64,000 bases of DNA from Ferruginibacter sp. HRS2-29 (lineage in GTDB: Bacteria > Bacteroidota > Bacteroidia > Chitinophagales > Chitinophagaceae). The stretch is taken from the NCBI RefSeq assembly GCF_024343615.1, contig NZ_RJUB01000128.1:1-64000 (forward strand), in the 5' to 3' direction. A program made the position numbers and the translations under genes. How positions within the stretch are numbered: position 1 is the stretch's first letter; every line of letters begins with the position of its first letter. Positions 59,791 to 64,000 of this stretch are shown in pieces. Below the pieces are notes generated by a model. The model saw nothing but the letters and a program-made list of their open reading frames with translations. It was not told where the DNA came from and did not search any database.

Positions 59791-60918
59791 TTATTCTGCT
59801 TCCAGCGGTTGTTCTGTAGCGAAAGCAATGATCTTGTGGGATTTGATGATCTCTTTTTCAGGCATGCTGCTGATGTACAGGTTCCTGGCTTTCTGGCGAA
59901 GCATGTATAAAATGCCTGTAAGCGTAGAAGCACCCAAAAGAAGGATACCGATGATCAGGGTAGTATTGAGGTTCCTCATCAGGAAAGCCGATACGATAAA
60001 GCCTGTAGCCACCAATGCACAGGAAAGGGTGATCTTTTTGTGTGTAAAGCCAAGGTCCAGCAGGAAATGGTGTACATGGTTCCTGTCGGGACTGAATGGT
60101 GATCGCCTGTCGAGGATGCGAACCGCAAATACCCTCAGGGTATCAAATAATGGGATCAGCAATACGGCAAAACCAATAGCCGGTGAAGAGGCGATCGGGA
60201 AAGGATTGCCCGGTGCGCCTGCGATGTTGATGAATTTGATAACGAGTATCGAATTTACCGTACCGAGCAGGAGCGAACCGGTATCGCCCATGAATATCTT
60301 TGCCGGAGAAAAATTGTAGATAAGGAAACTTACCAGGCAGCCTGTAAGGGAAAAAGCCAGCACCGCGTAAGCCGTTTGGCCTACATACATGAAATAAGAA
60401 CCGAATGCGATAGTGGTGATCAGCCCGAGTGTACCCGCAAGCCCGTCGACCCCGTCGATGAGGTTGAAGGAGTTGGTGATAACGATGATGGTGAAAAAGG
60501 ACAAGGTAACGCTGGCGATATAAGGTATTTCGTGAATACCCAGGAAACCGTGCATGTTATTGATGTGTATTCCACCGAATTTGATGAGGATGCCGGCAGC
60601 TATCAACTGGCCGATGAATTTCTTGCTGGCCGATAAGATCATGATATCATCCTTGATGCCAAGGAAGAAAATAACGATTGTGGCTGCTACAAAGTATTGA
60701 AATTCAGGGTTTACACCTGTTGGAACACCCATTAATACGGCGATAATGAAACCCGCAAAAATGCCTAACCCACCAAGAGTAGGGATGACGGTTTTATGCA
60801 CTTTCCGTTCATCGGGTTCATCAAACAATTTTTTTGCTTTTGCTACCTGTATGATTACAGGTATGGAAAAAAAAGTTATAATAAACGACAGCGCTGAGCT
60901 TAGTAAGATTTTATCCAT
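59791..60918 (-). CDS. Undecaprenyl-phosphate GlcNAc-1-phosphate transferase (WecA/TagO-like)
   Basis: The 375-residue multi-pass enzyme attaches a sugar phosphate to undecaprenyl phosphate, starting an envelope polysaccharide. Visible are the DDxxD-like LFDEPDERKVH start, FFLGIKDDI, NSFNLIDGVDGLAG, FSPAKIFMGDTGSLLLG and DRNHVHHFLLDLGF, the MraY/WecA superfamily motifs; HxHHxL favours WecA over MraY. No polysaccharide genes are adjacent. Confidence 0.9.
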   Translation of the reverse strand: MDKILLSSALSFIITFFSIPVIIQVAKAKKLFDEPDERKVHKTVIPTLGGLGIFAGFIIAVLMGVPTGVNPEFQYFVAATIVIFFLGIKDDIMILSASKKFIGQLIAAGILIKFGGIHINNMHGFLGIHEIPYIASVTLSFFTIIVITNSFNLIDGVDGLAGTLGLITTIAFGSYFMYVGQTAYAVLAFSLTGCLVSFLIYNFSPAKIFMGDTGSLLLGTVNSILVIKFINIAGAPGNPFPIASSPAIGFAVLLIPLFDTLRVFAVRILDRRSPFSPDRNHVHHFLLDLGFTHKKITLSCALVATGFIVSAFLMRNLNTTLIIGILLLGASTLTGILYMLRQKARNLYISSMPEKEIIKSHKIIAFATEQPLEAE

Positions 60919-60948
60919 GCAAAAGGTTTATTTAACCCAGGTGTGATA

Positions 60949-60956
60949 CAAAAGTA
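60949..60956 (-). promoter_or_regulatory. -7 element of the wecA-like gene
   Basis: Minus strand TACTTTTG, 30 nt before the ATG. Confidence 0.45.
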
Positions 60957-61105
60957 TTGAATATGTTCTGTAGATAAACATTTTTTTAACAGAAATATTA
61001 GCCTGCAATTTTCATACCCGAATAATCTTCCGTATTAATGTTGATAACTTAACGGTTAATTTTAAAACTTATTACCTCACTATCTTGAATTCGGGGCATT
61101 TTTCT

Positions 61106-61136
61106 TTTGTGTGTTGCCGGCTTTAAACTAGGTTTG
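61106..61136 (+). promoter_or_regulatory. Promoter of the transketolase gene
   Basis: TTTG (61106-61109), 19 nt, then TAGGTTTG (61129-61136): a full match to the Bacteroidota promoter with the usual spacing. The leader is about 22 nt. Confidence 0.65.
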
Positions 61137-61164
61137 TAATCAAATTTTAACTAAAAATCAAGTT

Positions 61165-61998
61165 ATGGCCAATCTCAAGGAAACTGCCTCTCAAATAAGA
61201 CGAGATATTGTACGAATGGTTCACGGTGTTCAAAGCGGTCACCCGGGTGGCTCTTTAGGCTGCACGGAGTTCTTCACCGCTCTTTATTTTGACGTGATGA
61301 AACATAATCCCGATTTCAAAATGGATGGTATCGGCGAAGACGTATTCTTTTTAAGCAACGGGCATATTTCACCTGTTTTCTATAGCTCACTGGCAAGAAG
61401 CGGGTATTTTCCGGTAGCGGAATTGTCTACCTTCCGTAAGATCAACAGCCGTCTGCAAGGACATCCGACCACTCATGAGCATCTGCCGGGTATAAGGGTA
61501 GCGAGCGGTTCCCTAGGGCAGGGTATGAGCGTGGCCATCGGTGCGGCATTGGCAAAAAAACTGAATAAAGATAATTCGACGGTATATTCCCTGCATGGCG
61601 ATGGGGAGCTGGATGAAGGACAGAACTGGGAAGCGATCATGTTTGCGGGAGCAAAAGCGGTGGATAACCTGATCTCTACTGTTGACTGGAACGGGCAGCA
61701 GATCGATGGCCCTACCAAAAAAGTGATGGATCTTCAAAATCTTCATGCAAAATTTGAAGCGTTTGGCTGGATAGTGACCGAAATGGAAGGGAATGATATG
61801 GATGCGGTAGTTGCCGGACTGAACAAGGCAAAATCTTTGCTGGGCAATGGTAAACCGGTAGTGATCCTCATGAAAACAGTGATGGGCAAAGGGGTGGATT
61901 TCATGGAAGGGTCGCACGAATGGCATGGCATCGCTCCAAATGATGATCAACTGAAAGCGGCGCTGGCGCAATTGCCGGAAACGCTCGGGGATTATTAA
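61165..61998 (+). CDS. Transketolase, N-terminal subunit
   Basis: Transketolase moves two-carbon units in the pentose phosphate pathway. The 277-residue product covers only the thiamine-diphosphate-binding half: GHPGGSLGCTEF, FFLSNGHISPVFYSSL, HGDGELDEGQNWEA...DWN (ThDP motif GDG...N) and KTVMGKGVDFMEGSHEWHG. It ends there by a normal TAA. Split transketolases are common, but the C-terminal half usually follows directly. Here a terminator and a convergent gene follow, so the other half must be elsewhere. Confidence 0.93.
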   Translation: MANLKETASQIRRDIVRMVHGVQSGHPGGSLGCTEFFTALYFDVMKHNPDFKMDGIGEDVFFLSNGHISPVFYSSLARSGYFPVAELSTFRKINSRLQGHPTTHEHLPGIRVASGSLGQGMSVAIGAALAKKLNKDNSTVYSLHGDGELDEGQNWEAIMFAGAKAVDNLISTVDWNGQQIDGPTKKVMDLQNLHAKFEAFGWIVTEMEGNDMDAVVAGLNKAKSLLGNGKPVVILMKTVMGKGVDFMEGSHEWHGIAPNDDQLKAALAQLPETLGDY

Positions 61999-62203
61999 GT
62001 CAATAGTGAATGGTGAATAGTCAATGGTCAAATCTTCGAAGGTTCCTGGGTTTGGCAGGTTTATAAAGTCAGAAATTTTTAAAGTAAAAGGTCAACGAAA
62101 ATCGTTGACCTTTTACTTTGATATAATATGACTTCTGTAAATAGAAACTTCCCTGAACATAAACACTTCGAAGGTTTGACCATTGACTATTCACTATTGA
62201 CTA
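61996..62203. repeat. TATTGAC-family element filling the transketolase-permease spacer
   Basis: Arms 62004-62038 and 62169-62203 pair with three mismatches in 35. The right arm contains the TAG stop of the facing permease gene and the array begins right after the transketolase TAA. The TTCGAA core with GGTTTGACC is shared with the elements at 8.2, 56.6 and 59.0 kb. Confidence 0.88.
62081..62119. terminator. Bidirectional terminator, 18-bp perfect stem
   Basis: AAAGTAAAAGGTCAACGA (62081-62098), AAA, then its exact complement (62102-62119), with A and T runs at the base. It lies in the loop of the repeat element and serves both convergent genes. Confidence 0.92.
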
Positions 62204-63421
62204 CTTAAGTTCTATCGGCTGCCTCGATGCCTTGAACGAAGGAAACCACGATGCAATAAACGTAATTGCCAGTGCCGTTCCGCCAACCAGCAGAAAATCG
62301 GAAGCGATCAGTTTTACAGGAAAATAATCTATCAGGAATGAGCCACCCTGAAGCTTGATAAGTTTGAATTTGAGTTGAAGCAAACAAACGATCGTGGCCA
62401 GTGCTATGCCCGCAATGGCGCCCAGCAGGCCGAGCAGCAGACCTTCGCTCAGAAATATTTTTTGAATGCCCCACCTGCTGCTGCCGATGCTTTGCAGTAT
62501 GCTGATATCTTTTTGTTTTTCGAGTACCAGCATGGTGAGAGCGCTTACAATGTTGAATGCAGCGATGATGATGATGAGTGTGAGCACACCATAGATCGCC
62601 CATTTTTCGAGGCGCATGGTGGAGTAGAGATTGCTGTTTTGCTGGTAGCGGGTCTGTACCAGGTATTTATTGCCGAGCAGTTGTTGTACGAGTAGGCGGG
62701 TCTTATTGATATCTGAACCTTCTTTGAGTTTTATTTCAGCAGCAGAATATTCGTCTGCGGCAAATCCCATCTGTTGCTTGATGAAGCCGATGTTGGTGAT
62801 AGCGTAATTGTTGTCAAAATCCTGCTGGATGATAAAAACGCCGTTGGCGGATACATTGCCTTCGCTGAGTGATTGCAGCGGATCCATGCTGGTTACATTT
62901 TTTTTAGGAAGCGTTACGGTGAGATGTTCGTTGGGGATGGCCGGGTTGAAACTGATGCCTGCTGCATTCTGAATACCATAACCTACTACCAGCCCGGGAT
63001 TGTCGATGGTGCCAACGTTGAATTCGCCATTGCTTATTTTGCCGGGCACGCCACTCACTTTTTCGAAATTATCATCCACCCCTTTTACCGTAAGGAAGGT
63101 TTGCGCTTCCCCGTTTTGAAGTATGGCTTTGTCTTCGGCCACCATCGACACCGCGGAGATATAAGGCTGTTGCTGCAACTGCTTTAATTGTGCGGCTGTA
63201 AAAATAAATGTTTTGCCGGCCGGCGGAACTATCTTGAGATCAGTATAAAACGAAGAATACAAAGACTTTACGAGGTCCTCAAAACCATTGAATACACTCA
63301 ACACCAATACCTGGCAAAATGTAGCCAAAGCGATCACACCGGTAGTTACCCACGCAATGATGTTGATGGCATTAGCTGATTTTTTAGCTTTGAAGTATCT
63401 CCAGGCAAATGTAGAGTACAA
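62201..63421 (-). CDS. LolE/FtsX-type ABC transporter permease
   Basis: The 406-residue protein has an N-terminal helix (NIIAWVTTGVIALATFCQVLVLSVFNGFE), a long periplasmic MacB-core-like region (~50-265) and three C-terminal helices (TLIIIIAAFNIVSALTMLVLEKQKDISILQSIG, GLLLGLLGAIAGIALATIVCLL, LLVGGTALAITFIASWFPS). The pattern and the ILQSIG stretch fit the lipoprotein-releasing permeases LolC/LolE. Its ATPase is not adjacent. rbfA lies upstream on the same strand, separated by GTTTAGA arrays. Confidence 0.9.
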   Translation of the reverse strand: MYSTFAWRYFKAKKSANAINIIAWVTTGVIALATFCQVLVLSVFNGFEDLVKSLYSSFYTDLKIVPPAGKTFIFTAAQLKQLQQQPYISAVSMVAEDKAILQNGEAQTFLTVKGVDDNFEKVSGVPGKISNGEFNVGTIDNPGLVVGYGIQNAAGISFNPAIPNEHLTVTLPKKNVTSMDPLQSLSEGNVSANGVFIIQQDFDNNYAITNIGFIKQQMGFAADEYSAAEIKLKEGSDINKTRLLVQQLLGNKYLVQTRYQQNSNLYSTMRLEKWAIYGVLTLIIIIAAFNIVSALTMLVLEKQKDISILQSIGSSRWGIQKIFLSEGLLLGLLGAIAGIALATIVCLLQLKFKLIKLQGGSFLIDYFPVKLIASDFLLVGGTALAITFIASWFPSFKASRQPIELK

Positions 63422-63595
63422 GTTTAGAGTTTAGGGTTTAGAGTTTAGGAGAGGTTTAGGGAGCTTAGAGGTTTAGAGAGTTTAGAAGTTGGGAGTTTGA
63501 AAAGTTTAGAGAATTTGCTTCATAAAAAACATTGCAGAGAGAGCTCAGCTAAATTCCTAAACTTCTCCTCAACCCTAATCTCTAATCCCTAATCC
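63422..63595. repeat. GTTTAGA and CTAATCC heptamer arms between permease and rbfA
   Basis: Left: GTTTAGA, GTTTAGG, GTTTAGA, GTTTAGG in register at 63422-63449, with looser copies to 63487. Right: CTAATCT, CTAATCC, CTAATCC at 63575-63595, the last starting in the rbfA stop codon (63589-63591). The arms are only partly complementary. Confidence 0.85.
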
Positions 63596-63945
63596 TTTTT
63601 CTTAATCTCCTTAAATAACTGCTCCATCTTATCTACATATTCCAATGTGTCGTCAATATAAAAACTAAGTTTTGGAATGCTGCGCAACTGATGCTTTACC
63701 CTTGCAGCGAGTTCGCGTTTTATTTCCCATGCTCTTTCTTCAATGGCTTTCAAAGCGCTGATGGGATCGGCTACTTTAAAAAAGCTGAGGTATACACGGG
63801 CATCAAACAGATCGGGGGTGATCTTTACCGAAGCGATCGAGATCATTCCTCCATCCATCATCGCCAGGCCAAGCCGCTGAAATATTTCATTCAGGTCTTT
63901 TTCCAGTACTGCCGCCACCTGCTTCTGCCTCTTTCCTTCTAACAT
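63589..63945 (-). CDS. rbfA: Ribosome-binding factor A
   Basis: RbfA is a KH-domain protein needed for 30S maturation. From ATG 63945 it has 118 residues (MLEGKRQKQVAAVLEKDLNEIFQ), with ISIASVKITPDLFDARVYLSFF and RVKHQLRSIPKLSFYIDDTLEY, the family's conserved parts. A further in-frame ATG at 63987 would add unrelated residues and lies above the TATTTTTG box at 63965-63972, so the shorter form is preferred. Confidence 0.93.
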   Translation of the reverse strand: MLEGKRQKQVAAVLEKDLNEIFQRLGLAMMDGGMISIASVKITPDLFDARVYLSFFKVADPISALKAIEERAWEIKRELAARVKHQLRSIPKLSFYIDDTLEYVDKMEQLFKEIKKKD

Positions 63946-63964
63946 AGTTGTAAACTTTAAGAAG

Positions 63965-63972
63965 CAAAAATA
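63965..63972 (-). promoter_or_regulatory. -7 element of rbfA, deciding its start
   Basis: Minus strand TATTTTTG, 19 nt before ATG 63945 and downstream of the alternative ATG at 63987. Confidence 0.5.
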
Positions 63973-64000
63973 GCTTAAAAAATGCAATCTATGATCTAAG

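Overview
The window is a chromosomal segment of a Bacteroidota bacterium, most probably of the family Chitinophagaceae or a close relative. The evidence is a PorT-type barrel next to ubiE and a secreted protease with a type IX secretion sorting tail. A RemB-like outer-membrane protein, the Bacteroidota form of dihydroorotase (D-D-Q-V-H at the metal site) and a transketolase encoded as a separate N-terminal half point the same way. Shine-Dalgarno sequences are nearly absent, and promoters show the Bacteroidota -7 element TAnnTTTG. Almost everything is housekeeping or core accessory; I see no prophage, insertion sequence, CRISPR array or integron.

Layout. 0-5 kb: end of a YugP-type peptidase, tandem clpP genes, a decayed antitoxin, a kinase-like protein, clpX. 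5-11 kb: purA, an acidic disordered protein, a pabB-like gene, then gatA and a lytic transglycosylase on the minus strand. 11-20 kb (minus): tatA, a surface lipoprotein with a JAMM metalloprotease signature and its small secreted neighbour, a 43-residue lipoprotein, rplS, rny, zapA, a coiled-coil gene and pheT. 20-28 kb: dnaB, rsmE, an M28 peptidase, terC, pyrD, a thiolase, a DUF983 protein and a SemiSWEET. 28-37 kb: an ABC exporter, an AI-2E permease, a ComM-type ATPase, an MBL hydrolase, a short MutS-like ATPase and dihydroorotase. 37-48 kb: RemB-like protein, tRNA-Leu, porT, ubiE, engB, ykuK, the secreted metalloprotease with its small upstream gene, small redox and CoA-binding proteins, and a GbsR/MarR regulator with two membrane proteins. 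48-64 kb: pyruvate dehydrogenase E2, a LytTR/LytS-type two-component pair divergent from an outer-membrane receptor, dnaX, a GNAT-like protein, a sterol-desaturase-family enzyme, frr, a WecA/MraY-type transferase, the transketolase N half, a LolE-like permease and rbfA.

The most unusual content lies between the genes. Nearly every sizeable spacer holds short arrays with a 7-base period, in many unrelated consensus families: AATTCGT, TGGATAA, TATTGAC/TATTCAC, GTTTAGA, AGTTATA, GATGTGA, AGTTGTC and TTGCGGG. Most are arranged as two facing arms that form long inverted repeats, several perfect over 27-32 bp. Arms often begin in the stop codon itself, and convergent gene pairs are filled from stop to stop. 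Related sequence has also entered coding regions: a 72-nt in-frame insertion in pyrD, four CTGTGGT-type heptamers in the linker of the pyruvate dehydrogenase E2 gene, and the last codons of pabB and of the desaturase gene. I regard this as the candidate undescribed system here. It resembles the cyanobacterial STRR heptanucleotide repeats in period and the Rickettsia palindromic elements in its entry into genes, but it is not evidently either.

A second pattern is promoter placement: five genes have TAnnTTTG exactly four bases before the ATG, which predicts leaderless mRNAs.
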